From positions 1-64,000 of the forward strand of contig NZ_FTNT01000014.1 in assembly GCF_900156495.1 (NCBI RefSeq): a stretch of DNA of 64,000 nucleotides. Direction: 5' to 3'. The DNA is from Williamsia sterculiae. GTDB taxonomy: Bacteria; Actinomycetota; Actinomycetes; Mycobacteriales; Mycobacteriaceae. The position numbers were made by a program, and so were the translations under genes. Position 1 is the first letter of the stretch. Every line of letters starts with the position of its first letter. This document shows, piece after piece, positions 1 to 8,388 of this stretch. The notes under the pieces are model-generated. The model saw only the letters and a list, made by a program, of their open reading frames with translations, searched no databases and had not been told where the DNA came from.

Positions 1-437
1 GCACTGGAGATCACCGTGTCCAGGGGTGGCGGGATGGCGACGTCGGTGATGACCGAACCCTCGTGCAGGAAGGGGCCGGCCGCTGATGTCGGCCGCAGGT
101 CGACGAACTGTTCACCGACCGCGGATCGGTCCGCGACCACGGCGGTGGATGCGGCGGGTACCCGCGCGGCCCCGGTTTTCAGACGCAGGTCGACATCCAC
201 GCCCGCGTTGGTCAGCCGCAACGCACTGACCCGGCCCACGGCCACGCCCTGGTAGGTCACCTCGGCGTCGGTGAAGATGCCACCGGAGTCCGGGAACACC
301 GCCCGCACCGTGTATTCGCCGATACCGACGGCCGATCCCAGGCGCGCATAGTGGATCCCGGTGTAGGTGAGGGTGACCAGCGCGAGGACGGCCAGCACGA
401 TCAACTGACGGGTCTGCAGTCGGCTGATCGTGTTCAT
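1..437 (-). CDS. MCE family protein, MceF-like (3' part outside window)
   Basis: Reading the minus strand from an ATG at 437 gives an N-terminal membrane segment (roughly residues 11-27) followed by an MCE/MlaD-type domain, with the stretch 'VGIGEYTVRAVFPDSGG' and the characteristic 'VTYQGVAVGRVSAL' near residues 60-73 and 'VGEQFVDLRP' near residue 111. MCE proteins are periplasmic or cell-wall subunits of lipid importers. The opening resembles MceF, normally the last gene of an mceA-F operon, but here the next gene upstream (TetR) is not an mce gene, so this may be a stand-alone copy or the start of an unusual cluster. The reading frame stays open to the window edge; about 145 codons are visible. 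Family call is firm, subtype is inference. Confidence 0.85.
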   Translation of the reverse strand, partial: MNTISRLQTRQLIVLAVLALVTLTYTGIHYARLGSAVGIGEYTVRAVFPDSGGIFTDAEVTYQGVAVGRVSALRLTNAGVDVDLRLKTGAARVPAASTAVVADRSAVGEQFVDLRPTSAAGPFLHEGSVITDVAIPPPLDTVISS

Positions 438-617
438 CCGGGTGCATACCTCATCTCGTCGCCCCGACCCCTCGCGCCTCCGCGAGGCGCTCATCCGTGA
501 AAGCCGGTTCTGCTACGACATTTTCACAGTGCTGTGGCCGTCGCCAAAGCAGCGAGACGTATCCGCCATCGCGCGACGTGTGGGTTTCCCCACGTCTGTC
601 TACGCATACGATGCAGA

Positions 618-1259
618 TCACATCGAGGACTGTTGCTTCAGCAACCTTGCGACTCGTCGTTCTGGTTCGGGCCGGGGCAATGCCCCGCCCGTGACCACCA
701 CCCGCGCCGCGTCCACCACCGCGGCCGCACCTTCCGCATCGAGCCGCGCCAACGACAGTCCGGCGACCACCGAGCCGAACACCACCGTCGCCAGGTGGTT
801 CACCTCGTCATCCGTCCGCGCTGGATTCTGTGCGGCAACGCCTCGGCGTAGGGCCAGGCGCACCTCGTCGAGATAAGTGGTGATCACCTCATGAACCGCG
901 GTGTCACCGCACATGGTCGTGGCCGACCCGAGGAGCAGACAACCCGGGGGGAGATCGGCACGGTCGACGGAACGGATGCCGTCTGCGAGACCGACCAGGT
1001 AGGTCACCAGTGCGTCAGGCGCCACGTGCTCTGCCGTCAGCGGAATCAATCGTGGTCGGATGACCGAGTTGAGATAGTCCTGCACGGCGGCGTCGAACAG
1101 CCCACGCATGCTGCCGAACGCGTGATAGAGGCTGGAACGTCCGACGCCCGTCGCCCGTTCCACCTCCGTCACCGACGTAGCCTCGAAACCTCTCTGCCAG
1201 AACAAGTCTCTGGCCGCGGCGATCACCACTGCGGTCTCGAAGCCTTGTGTGCGTCCCAT
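618..1259 (-). CDS. TetR/AcrR family transcriptional repressor
   Basis: About 213 residues, a normal TetR length. The N-terminal helix-turn-helix is clear at roughly residues 8-52 ('AARDLFWQRGFEATSVTEVERATGVGRSSLYHAFGS'-like pattern), followed by an all-helical ligand-binding region. The start is either ATG at 1259 or GTG at 1262, the codon directly before it. It is divergent from the oxidoreductase gene starting at 1353, and a 28-bp perfect palindrome lies in the 93-bp gap, the usual arrangement for a repressor controlling itself and its neighbour. The ligand is unknown; an electrophilic or quinone-like substrate of the neighbouring reductase is a reasonable guess. Confidence 0.93.
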   Translation of the reverse strand: MGRTQGFETAVVIAAARDLFWQRGFEATSVTEVERATGVGRSSLYHAFGSMRGLFDAAVQDYLNSVIRPRLIPLTAEHVAPDALVTYLVGLADGIRSVDRADLPPGCLLLGSATTMCGDTAVHEVITTYLDEVRLALRRGVAAQNPARTDDEVNHLATVVFGSVVAGLSLARLDAEGAAAVVDAARVVVTGGALPRPEPERRVARLLKQQSSM

Positions 1260-1287
1260 CACGGCCTCCGTTCAGCGATTGTGAAAT

Positions 1288-1315
1288 GGCCGTTCCACTA
1301 TATAGTGGAACGGCC
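1288..1315. promoter_or_regulatory. 28-bp perfect palindrome, probable TetR operator
   Basis: The half-site GGCCGTTCCACTAT (1288-1301) is followed directly by its exact reverse complement (1302-1315). It sits between the divergent tetR and oxidoreductase starts, 37 nt before the oxidoreductase start codon, and its centre (CTATATAG) could also serve as part of a -10 region. Binding by the adjacent TetR protein is inferred from position and symmetry. Confidence 0.85.
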
Positions 1316-1352
1316 GTTGCAGAAAACGTCAGTATTATTGAGGAGGACACCG

Positions 1353-2363
1353 ATGTCCGTCGTCAGTACCCAGATCCAGCTCGTCCAGCGTCCCCACGGT
1401 TGGCCCGAACCGTCCGACTTTCGGACTGCCGAGGTCACCTACGGTGACGTGCAGCCCGGCCATGTGCGAGTGCGCAACGAGTTCATCTCCGTCGATCCGT
1501 ACATGCGCGGCCGCATGATGGACACCCGCAGCTACGTTCCGCCGTTCCAGATCGGCGAGACGATGACCGGTGGAGCCGTGGGCCGCGTGGTCGAGAGTGC
1601 GGTAGACGATTTACCGGTCGGCACGCTGGTGCTGCATCAGTTCGGTTGGCGCGACATTGCTCAGGAAAGCGCCGACGGGTTCCGCGCCGTCCCTGAGCCG
1701 CCCGCCGGTCACCCGTCGTCGGTGTACCTCGGCGTTCTCGGACTGACCGGTTTCACCGCCTATGTGGGGCTGCTGGACATCGCTCAGTTCACCGAGAACG
1801 ACGTCGTGTTCGTCTCCGGTGCTGCAGGTGCGGTCGGCACCATCGTCGGTCAGATCGCCAAGCTGAAGGGATCACCCCGCGTCATCGGTTCGGCCGGTAG
1901 CAAGGAGAAGGTCGAGGTACTCACCGCCAAGTACTCCTACGACGTCGCTTTCGACTACAAGACGGCACCGGTGCGCCGACAACTGGCGCAGGCCGCGCCC
2001 GATGGCATCGACGTCTACTTCGACAACGTCGGCGGCGACCACCTCGAGGCCGCGCTCGACGCGTTCAACGACGGTGGCCGAGCCGCGTTGTGTGGCGCGA
2101 TCTCGCAGTACAACAGCACCTCTCGACCTGAGGGTCCCGACAACATGGCCAACATCATCACTCGCGGCCTCACGCTGCGCGGCTTCATCGTCGCCAAGCA
2201 TTCGGATCTGATGAGCGCATTCAACCGGGAGATGAGCCAGTGGCTCGCCGACGGTGAGGTCGACTACGACGAGACCGTGGTGGACGGCATCGGCAACTCT
2301 GCGGACGCGTTCATCGGCATGATGCGCGGGCAGAACACCGGCAAGATGGTGGTCAAAGTCTGA
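1353..2363 (+). CDS. NADPH-dependent zinc-free MDR oxidoreductase (CurA / prostaglandin-reductase type)
   Basis: 336 residues, typical for the zinc-independent medium-chain dehydrogenase/reductases that reduce alpha,beta-unsaturated ketones. Visible family marks are 'FISVDPYMRGRM' near residue 47, the nucleotide-binding loop 'SGAAGAVGTIVGQIAK' near residues 151-166, 'GSAGSKEKVE', and 'DVYFDNVGGDHLEAAL'. The start ATG at 1353 is preceded by AGGAGG at 1341-1346. A longer frame opens upstream, but it overlaps the tetR gene and the operator and is not needed. Likely regulated by the divergent TetR through the palindrome at 1288-1315. Physiological substrate unknown. Confidence 0.93.
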   Translation: MSVVSTQIQLVQRPHGWPEPSDFRTAEVTYGDVQPGHVRVRNEFISVDPYMRGRMMDTRSYVPPFQIGETMTGGAVGRVVESAVDDLPVGTLVLHQFGWRDIAQESADGFRAVPEPPAGHPSSVYLGVLGLTGFTAYVGLLDIAQFTENDVVFVSGAAGAVGTIVGQIAKLKGSPRVIGSAGSKEKVEVLTAKYSYDVAFDYKTAPVRRQLAQAAPDGIDVYFDNVGGDHLEAALDAFNDGGRAALCGAISQYNSTSRPEGPDNMANIITRGLTLRGFIVAKHSDLMSAFNREMSQWLADGEVDYDETVVDGIGNSADAFIGMMRGQNTGKMVVKV

Positions 2364-2621
2364 AATTCGACGGCAATTGCATCGTTATTAGTGCTAGGTA
2401 ATTACTGAACCGAAATTTTCCGCATTCACGTGAAATCGGTGTAACGCCGCAGGCCACACCTGCGACACTCTCCTCGAGATCATCACAATCGCGAGCCAGT
2501 GTGCGCTAGAGCACTCCTCGAGTCCGACGTCGAAACCTCCGGCGATCCGAGCAGAGCGGGATGAACTCATCCCCCATTGGCGACGGTCACCCTCACCGTC
2601 CGCACCACGAGGAATACCCGA

Positions 2622-3158
2622 ATGAATCGCAGTGCCAAAGGCGCTCTTGCCGCCGGAGCCGCTGTCGTCGTCCTGCTCGGAGGAGCCGGGTCGTATGCGC
2701 TCTGGAGTGACTCCGGGGCTTCGACTCCGGGGAACCTCAGTACCGGGCAGTTGAAACTCACCGCTCAGGGTGCTGCGGCCTGGAAGGACGTGTCGGCCGA
2801 CGGCATCATCGGTGGGACCACCATCAACCCGGCCACCGACCTCCTGGTCCCGAAAGACACCTGGGAGTACACGACCACGTACAACGCGCTGGCCACGGGA
2901 AAGAACATGAAGGCGCAGGTCACTGTGAATCCCGGTACTGCGGGGACATTGCCTGAGGGTGTAACCGTGACCCCCACCGCAACGGTCGACGGCGCCTCGG
3001 CAACCACCGGCACCGCGGTGACCATCACCCCAGGCGCGGCCCGCACCGTGGTCGTCAAGGTGACGGTTGCGTTCGCCGACGTCACCGGACAGACCAGCCA
3101 GAACGCGGCGGTCAACGTGTCCAACTTGTCGGTCAGTCTGAACCAAGTTCGACCCTGA
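2622..3158 (+). CDS. Exported protein with alternate (SipW-type) signal peptide
   Basis: 178 residues. Starts with a short basic stretch, a hydrophobic segment (about residues 8-24) and then 'SYALWSDSG', the motif of proteins cleaved by SipW-like signal peptidases (TasA/camelysin-type; in actinobacteria the RER_14450-type exported proteins). The rest is beta-rich and Thr/Val-rich with no catalytic motif, consistent with a surface or fibre-forming protein. ATG at 2622 is chosen because the signal peptide begins there and CGAGGA lies about 8 nt upstream; an in-frame start at 2577 would add 15 residues before the signal. First gene of a five-gene operon that contains two dedicated signal peptidases. 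Confidence 0.85.
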   Translation: MNRSAKGALAAGAAVVVLLGGAGSYALWSDSGASTPGNLSTGQLKLTAQGAAAWKDVSADGIIGGTTINPATDLLVPKDTWEYTTTYNALATGKNMKAQVTVNPGTAGTLPEGVTVTPTATVDGASATTGTAVTITPGAARTVVVKVTVAFADVTGQTSQNAAVNVSNLSVSLNQVRP

Positions 3159-3160
3159 CG

Positions 3161-3745
3161 GTGGCACAGGCGGGAACGGGGGTTCTGCCGGGTCGGGGCC
3201 GGCTGTTGGTGGTTGCGCTCGTCGTCGTGGTGGTCGCACTGTCGCTCGCGGCAGTGCGATCCACCGGCGCGCTGTGGTCGGGAAGTGCGGCCACCGGTGC
3301 CACCGCGGTCACCACCGGACAGCTGAAGCTGGTCGCGGGCAGTGGATCGGCATCGACGTACCAGTTTCCGGCTCTCACCGGGTCGGGAGTGTTGCCCGGT
3401 ACGCAGACGCAGGCACCCCTGACGGTCACCAACGCCGGCAGCACACCGCTGCGGTATCGGTTGACCGCGGCCGGGCCCCAGGTCACCTCCGGCCCGGGGG
3501 TCACGGTTGCGCTCTCCGGTGTGGTCGGTGGTACCTGCGCCGCCGGCGCACTCAGCGGTACCGCTGCCTTCCCCACGACGTCCACCAGTGCCGGCGGCGC
3601 CGCGGTGGCCGGGGTGTGGCGCTCACTCGCCCGCGGCGCGTCCGAGGTCCTGTGCATCCGCAGTGAACTGCAATCCGTCGCGGCCGCGGGGGCGTCCACC
3701 TACTTCATTCTCTTCACCTTCAACACGGAACAGACGCGATCATGA
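3161..3745 (+). CDS. Exported protein with alternate (SipW-type) signal peptide
   Basis: 194 residues from GTG at 3161, two bases after the stop of the previous gene. A strong hydrophobic segment (about residues 15-31) is followed by 'GALWSGSAATGATAVTTGQLKL', closely parallel to the first exported protein ('GSYALWSDSG...STGQLKL'), so the two are probably diverged paralogues. Two cysteines (in 'GGTCAAG' and 'VLCIRSE') may form a disulfide in the secreted form. The end overlaps the signal peptidase gene by 4 nt (ATGA). Function beyond export is unknown. Confidence 0.82.
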   Translation: MAQAGTGVLPGRGRLLVVALVVVVVALSLAAVRSTGALWSGSAATGATAVTTGQLKLVAGSGSASTYQFPALTGSGVLPGTQTQAPLTVTNAGSTPLRYRLTAAGPQVTSGPGVTVALSGVVGGTCAAGALSGTAAFPTTSTSAGGAAVAGVWRSLARGASEVLCIRSELQSVAAAGASTYFILFTFNTEQTRS

Positions 3746-4311
3746 CCACCGAGACCAGCACGGCCGAGGCGAAGAAGCGAACCGGTCCGTTCTGGTGGAT
3801 CTGGCAGATCGTCACCTGGGCGCTGCTGCTCTTCTTCGTCGGCATCCTGCTGGCGACGATCGTCATCCCGAAGATCGCCGGTGCCCAGCCCTACACCATC
3901 CTCACGTCGTCGATGACGCCGAAATACCCTCCGGGCACCCTGATCGTGGTCCGGAAGGTCGACGCATCGTCGCTGGTGATCGGCGATGTGGTCACCTACC
4001 AGATCCGTTCCGGTGAACCGGATGTCATCAGCCACCGGGTGGTCGGCTTCACCTTCGACCAGCAGGGAAACCGACTGCTGACCACCCAGGGCGATGCGGT
4101 GCCCGTCCCGGACGAACGTCCCGTGCAGGCGGCGCAGGTGCGCGGAAAGCTCTGGTACTCCGTCCCGTATCTTGGATATGTCAACAACTGGTTGACCGGC
4201 TCCACCCGTTTGGTGGTGGTCTACGTCATCGCGGGGATCCTGTTCCTGTACGCCATAGCGCAATTCGTCGGGTCCGCGCGTGAACGCCGATCGGCCAGGG
4301 TGCGATCATGA
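3742..4311 (+). CDS. SipW-like signal peptidase I
   Basis: 189 residues. Membrane segments lie at about residues 20-42 and 155-175. The catalytic serine is in 'SSMTPKYPPG' (S-M-x-P box, about residue 55), and the second box reads 'SHRVVG', with His where classical bacterial leader peptidases carry Lys; this is the Ser-His type seen in SipW and the eukaryotic ER signal peptidase. Overlaps both neighbours by 4 nt (ATGA at 3742-3745 and 4308-4311), so it should be translated together with its likely substrates, the ALWS-type exported proteins. Strong call. Confidence 0.93.
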   Translation: MTTETSTAEAKKRTGPFWWIWQIVTWALLLFFVGILLATIVIPKIAGAQPYTILTSSMTPKYPPGTLIVVRKVDASSLVIGDVVTYQIRSGEPDVISHRVVGFTFDQQGNRLLTTQGDAVPVPDERPVQAAQVRGKLWYSVPYLGYVNNWLTGSTRLVVVYVIAGILFLYAIAQFVGSARERRSARVRS

Positions 4312-4874
4312 CACTCCTAAACGCGCTCGGCGTGCTGGTCTCACGCCGCGTTCGTGCTGTGCTGTCGATCGGGATGGTCCTCGGCATCGGCGTGGTCGGC
4401 ACGCTCGCGCTGTGGTCGTCGTCCGTGGCGACCCAGTCCGGGGTGTTCACCACCGCCACGGTCTCGATCCTCGCCGACGGTTCGAAGGCGGCCGCGTTCA
4501 CGTTCAGCCCCACCGGATTACTACCCGGGCAGTCCGCCGCGAAGGTGATCGCGGTCAGCAATTCCGGCACGGCGGCGATCACTTACTCGGCGGCAGTCGC
4601 CAGCTCCAACGCCCTGGGACAGGCGATGACGTTGACCGTGGTGCCCGGTGCGTCCGCGACCAATGGTGTGTGCGGGTCCGGGACCAAGATCGCCGACGGG
4701 ATCGCCGTCTCGGCTACGGCAACAACCTTCTCGACCAATCGCGGACCCCTCGCCGCGTCGGGTGGCGCGGAGAATCTGTGCGTACAGGTGAATCTCCCGC
4801 TGACCGCCGACGCGTCAGTCGCCGGCACCACCGGGACCGTGGTCCTCACCTTCACCGGCAGCGCGGGTACCTGA
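4308..4874 (+). CDS. Exported protein with alternate (SipW-type) signal peptide
   Basis: 188 residues. Basic N-terminus, hydrophobic segment at about residues 18-32, then 'GTLALWSSSVATQSGVFTT', again the ALWS-type cleavage region. The mature part is beta-rich with two or three cysteines ('GVCGSG', 'NLCVQVN'). Overlaps the upstream signal peptidase by 4 nt, and the next gene starts 1 nt after its stop. Third substrate candidate of the locus; role unknown, probably surface-exposed or fibre-forming by analogy with TasA-like proteins. Confidence 0.82.
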   Translation: MTLLNALGVLVSRRVRAVLSIGMVLGIGVVGTLALWSSSVATQSGVFTTATVSILADGSKAAAFTFSPTGLLPGQSAAKVIAVSNSGTAAITYSAAVASSNALGQAMTLTVVPGASATNGVCGSGTKIADGIAVSATATTFSTNRGPLAASGGAENLCVQVNLPLTADASVAGTTGTVVLTFTGSAGT

Positions 4875-4875
4875 C

Positions 4876-6372
4876 ATGAGTGACCGCGCCAAGAAGTATC
4901 TCACCGAGACCGCGTTGACGGTCGGTGCGTTGGCGGGAGTGCTGTGCGTCCTCGTCGCCATCGTGAGCGTGGTGGGCGGCTTCTCGCCGCTCGTCGTCCG
5001 CTCGGGCTCGATGTCACCGACCATCGGAGTCGGCGACATCGCCGTCGCACGGACCGTGCCTGCCGACGACGTCCACGTCGGAGACATCGTCAGCGTCACC
5101 CGCGCGGACGGTGCCCGCGTCACTCACCGCGTCGCACAGATCCAGACGCGGGTGGGCAACTCGACGACGATGACGCTGCATGGCGACGCCAACCGCGTGC
5201 CCGACGCGGAGCCGTACACCGTCACCACCGTCGACCGCGTCGCATTCCACGTCCCCAAGCTCGGCTACGTTCTCACCTGGTTTGCGACGCCGTATGTGTG
5301 GGCGTTGACGACCCTCGTCGTTCTCGCGTTGCTGTGGATCGCTTTTCGGCCGGACAGATCGTGGCGGCAAAGTCAGCGCGGGCGGCACTCGACGGCACCG
5401 CGACGGTCGCGGTCGATCTCGATCGCGATGCAAGTGACCGCCGTTGCGGTGGTGGTTGCCTCGGCGGTAGCGGGGTACTCGCGGACCAGTGGAACGCTGG
5501 CTGCGCTCACCGACTCCGCCACAGCCACCGGCACGGTGTCGGCAGGACGGCCGACTGCTCCGGCCTCGTTGTCCTGTGCAACGGTCAGCACGGGTCTACT
5601 CAGCTCGGCGGCACAGCTGTCCTGGCCGAACCCGACTGCGAGTCATGGCTACGACTATCAGCTCACGTTCACGCCGTCGCTCCTGGGCACGACGCGAGTG
5701 GTCACGGTCGCGGTCTCGACCACCAATCCGGCGACACTGCAGGTCTCCAGCGACTACGTGACCACCATCCTCGGCCTGTCGGTCCTCGGCATCTACACCG
5801 TCGAATTACGCAGCAAGGTAGGCAACTTCACCTCGTCTGGATCGGTGTCCATCAAGCTGAACGTCCTGCTCGACAGCGTGACGTGCGGCTCGTCGGCTGG
5901 CACGGTCTCGGCGGCAACCGCGACCCGCCAGGCCGCCCGGGCGGCGGTTCCTTCGACCACGTCGACGTCCACCACCGCAACCCCCTCAATCGCCCAGGCG
6001 GCAACCTCGGAGACCACGCCACCGACCGCCGCCCCGACCACGTCGGCCGCACCGGACACGACCACCACGACATCCACCTCGGAGGCCCCTACGACCTCGG
6101 CGGCGCCCACAACGGAGGAGACGCCGGTCCCCGTCGGGACGCTGTCACCCGGCGGTGACTACCGGGCCTCGGCCACCGATGGGGTGGTGGTCATCCGCAA
6201 CGTGGCCACCGGCACTGCGGAGTACCAGGGGAGTGGCTCGACCGTCGAGTGGACCGGCACGTCAACGCTGCGCGTCACCGCGGCCGACGGGAGCACCACC
6301 GACCTCACTCGCAGTGGTGGTACCTGGGCTGTCGCGACACCCGTCGTCACGGAGACGACCCCGGCAGGCTGA
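4876..6372 (+). CDS. SipW-like signal peptidase fused to a secreted Ser/Thr-rich domain
   Basis: 498 residues in one frame. Residues 1-160 form a second SipW-like signal peptidase: membrane segment about 15-35, 'RSGSMSPTIGVGD' with the catalytic Ser near 45, 'THRV' near 86, and a second membrane segment about 137-155. An Arg-rich loop follows, then a third hydrophobic segment (about 180-200) ending in 'SGTLAALTDSATATGTVSAG', which resembles the alternate signal peptides of the neighbouring substrates. After it come a beta-rich, FN3-like region, a long Thr/Ser/Pro/Ala linker (about 345-425) and a short C-terminal beta domain. This looks like a protease carrying its own substrate. Self-cleavage is inference. 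Confidence 0.85.
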   Translation: MSDRAKKYLTETALTVGALAGVLCVLVAIVSVVGGFSPLVVRSGSMSPTIGVGDIAVARTVPADDVHVGDIVSVTRADGARVTHRVAQIQTRVGNSTTMTLHGDANRVPDAEPYTVTTVDRVAFHVPKLGYVLTWFATPYVWALTTLVVLALLWIAFRPDRSWRQSQRGRHSTAPRRSRSISIAMQVTAVAVVVASAVAGYSRTSGTLAALTDSATATGTVSAGRPTAPASLSCATVSTGLLSSAAQLSWPNPTASHGYDYQLTFTPSLLGTTRVVTVAVSTTNPATLQVSSDYVTTILGLSVLGIYTVELRSKVGNFTSSGSVSIKLNVLLDSVTCGSSAGTVSAATATRQAARAAVPSTTSTSTTATPSIAQAATSETTPPTAAPTTSAAPDTTTTTSTSEAPTTSAAPTTEETPVPVGTLSPGGDYRASATDGVVVIRNVATGTAEYQGSGSTVEWTGTSTLRVTAADGSTTDLTRSGGTWAVATPVVTETTPAG

Positions 6373-6449
6373 ACGCCCGACTGCCTTCCGGAATGAGTGA
6401 AGTCATCGCATACTCGACACGTCCGCAGTTCCGCACAGAGGGGTTGACG

Positions 6450-6812
6450 ATGGAGCCGGCCGAACAGATCGACAAAATGATCGAAGAGCACCCGGACTGG
6501 CGTGGGGAGGCCCTGGCGGAGGCGCGACGCATCATCCTGGGTGTGGATTCGGGCATCACCGAACACTGGAAGTACATGGGCGCGCCTGTCTGGGAGTGTG
6601 ACGGCCCGCTTGTCGTGGGGAACATCTTCAAGAGCAAGGTGAAGCTGGGGTTCATGTACGGCGCGCAACTCGATGACCCCTCGGGCTTGTTCAACGGCGA
6701 ACTGAAGGGCAATCAGCGGCGCTCGTACGAGTTGTACGAGGGTGACCAGATCGACGCGGACGGTCTTGCCGGACTTGTGAAGGCTGGGATCGAGCGGAAC
6801 CGGTCGAAGTAG
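6450..6812 (+). CDS. DUF1801 (YdhG-like) family protein
   Basis: 120 residues from ATG 6450. Small single-domain protein with the DUF1801 pattern: 'IDKMIEEHPDWRGEALAEARRIILG', 'EHWKYMGAPVWECDG' and 'KSKVKLGFMYGA'. Members are soluble and of unknown biochemical role. An in-frame ATG at 6393 would add 19 residues; 6450 is preferred because the extra residues do not match the domain and GAGGGG lies before 6450. Convergent with the following minus-strand gene. Confidence 0.72.
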   Translation: MEPAEQIDKMIEEHPDWRGEALAEARRIILGVDSGITEHWKYMGAPVWECDGPLVVGNIFKSKVKLGFMYGAQLDDPSGLFNGELKGNQRRSYELYEGDQIDADGLAGLVKAGIERNRSK

Positions 6813-6831
6813 TTCCGCGCGGCATCATCTT

Positions 6832-7716
6832 TCACCACTCCTCACCGCACGCGCCGCACACCCAGTCCGGCATGTGGCCGTCCATGATCACGCATCCGCC
6901 GGCGACGGCGCCGTGCGGGGGCGGGCCCGGTGGCATGCCCAGAATCAAGTGCAGTGCCTGCTTTTCACGACACCTCGGACACTGCGGTCTGTTGCTGAAC
7001 ATCAGCTCGTCGACGGTCGGTGCAAGCGGTTGGTGCAGGATGTCGTGGCACGACGGGCAGACACCTACTCCTTTCTCGCTATGAACCCAATCGGCACCCG
7101 AATGCTCAGCGTGACTCTCGAACCGCGGCGCGAACTGCGCATCTCTGTCACGGCCGCAACACCGACACCCCCAGATCTCCGCCTCCCCAATGGCATCGCT
7201 CCTCGGTGCATCGCATTCGGGGCTCGTGGTGCGCCACGACGTGGGCGCGTCGACCTCGGCGCGCAGCGCCTCGAGAAGCGCGGCACCGAGATCGGACGAC
7301 AGCGTCTCGGGACGCCTGGGCAGGGTGGTCTGCATGTGCGACTCGATGGCGCCCAACGAGACACCCTCGCGGGCAATCGGCCCGACGTGATGCAGCGTGG
7401 CCGGCTCTCCGGTCATGGCCCACCACACCGAAACACTCGCGACCGCCCAGTCGCGTGCCTCGACGATCGTGATCACCGTGTCATCCAGACCCACTCCGTC
7501 GGGATACTGTCGCGCGACGATGTCGGGTGACTCACGCAGGTACTGCACCGTCGCCGGTTCTGCGACGGCGATGTGCAAGGGCCGAGTGGGATCTGTGGCG
7601 GGCCGGGGATGTTCGCGGGCAGATGGCGAGACACGGACGATCGGGCGTCGGGCCGAGGCCTGCGCCGACGGCGCGTTCTTGCGCACCGTGCGCGAGCGTT
7701 TCGGGTTGGGCGGCAC
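6832..7716 (-). CDS. Hypothetical zinc-ribbon protein
   Basis: 294 residues. The first 50 residues are basic and Pro/Arg-rich and probably disordered. The C-terminal half has several Cys pairs: 'CRCCGRD', 'CPSCHDILHQ', 'CPRCREK' and 'WVCGACGEEW', giving at least two likely zinc-binding ribbons; the first pair with the following His-rich stretch ('ESHAEHSGADWVHSE') recalls an HNH-like fold without a clear catalytic set. No family name can be given with certainty. The true start may lie further in, since the basic leader is low-complexity. Confidence 0.65.
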   Translation of the reverse strand: MPPNPKRSRTVRKNAPSAQASARRPIVRVSPSAREHPRPATDPTRPLHIAVAEPATVQYLRESPDIVARQYPDGVGLDDTVITIVEARDWAVASVSVWWAMTGEPATLHHVGPIAREGVSLGAIESHMQTTLPRRPETLSSDLGAALLEALRAEVDAPTSWRTTSPECDAPRSDAIGEAEIWGCRCCGRDRDAQFAPRFESHAEHSGADWVHSEKGVGVCPSCHDILHQPLAPTVDELMFSNRPQCPRCREKQALHLILGMPPGPPPHGAVAGGCVIMDGHMPDWVCGACGEEW

Positions 7717-7862
7717 TGGCGAGCTCCGTTCTGCGGCACTCAGGCTGTGGAGTGCGGTGCTCGCAGACTAGGGGAGGGGGCCGACATCGTTGGCGGCCGA
7801 TCGACAGCCTCGTTCTGTCGGTACCCCTCGATATTCTCTGGGTGTCGAGGTGAGGAGGAACC

Positions 7863-8306
7863 ATGGCACGAGAGACGGATTCGGCCAGTACGCACGACTG
7901 GCCGGGGATGACCGACTGGATCGTCGAGTCGTTGTCGGATCAGCCGACGGGGTTTGTGTTCGAGCTCGGCCCGCGTGATTACGGGCCGGCCGAAGACGAT
8001 GAGGGGATCGAGGCGATCAACGCGCAGGTGCAGGTGCTGCGCGACGGGGTTCTCTTGCTGCGGCGTTCACGGACGGTGCTATACCGCTTGTTCCTGGGTG
8101 ACTACCGCGTCGCCGATCTGCCGCTGAATCGCTGGTTGGACGGCGAGCACTTCGACGACTGCACCGACGGTTACATCTTCAGCCGCGACGTGAACCTCAT
8201 CGCGGAGGCCATGACCGCGTGGTTCCGGCATTGTGGCCTGGTAGAGAGCCCGCAGCTGATCGGTTGCGACTATGAGTTCCCGGACGTCCTGCTTCCGGAG
8301 GGGTGA
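7863..8306 (+). CDS. Hypothetical protein
   Basis: 147 residues, acidic, soluble, no membrane segment or signal peptide. ATG 7863 is supported by a strong GAGGAGG at about 7850-7856. Sequence features such as 'GFVFELGPRDYGPAEDDEG' and 'FDDCTDGYIFSRDVNLIAEAMTAWFRHCG' do not match a family I can name. Divergent from the zinc-ribbon gene across 146 bp, and convergent with the broken nrtR-like gene. Confidence 0.75.
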   Translation: MARETDSASTHDWPGMTDWIVESLSDQPTGFVFELGPRDYGPAEDDEGIEAINAQVQVLRDGVLLLRRSRTVLYRLFLGDYRVADLPLNRWLDGEHFDDCTDGYIFSRDVNLIAEAMTAWFRHCGLVESPQLIGCDYEFPDVLLPEG

Positions 8307-8388
8307 GGTCAGGCGAGGGGGAGAAGGTGTTTGGAACGCCGACCCCCGGATGACGGGACGGCACTCTCAAGTCCGAGATGTCACCCGA

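Noticed and set aside
891-1352. Extended 490-codon frame in front of the oxidoreductase
   Set aside because: It runs antisense through tetR and the operator; family length and the AGGAGG at 1341-1346 support the start at 1353.
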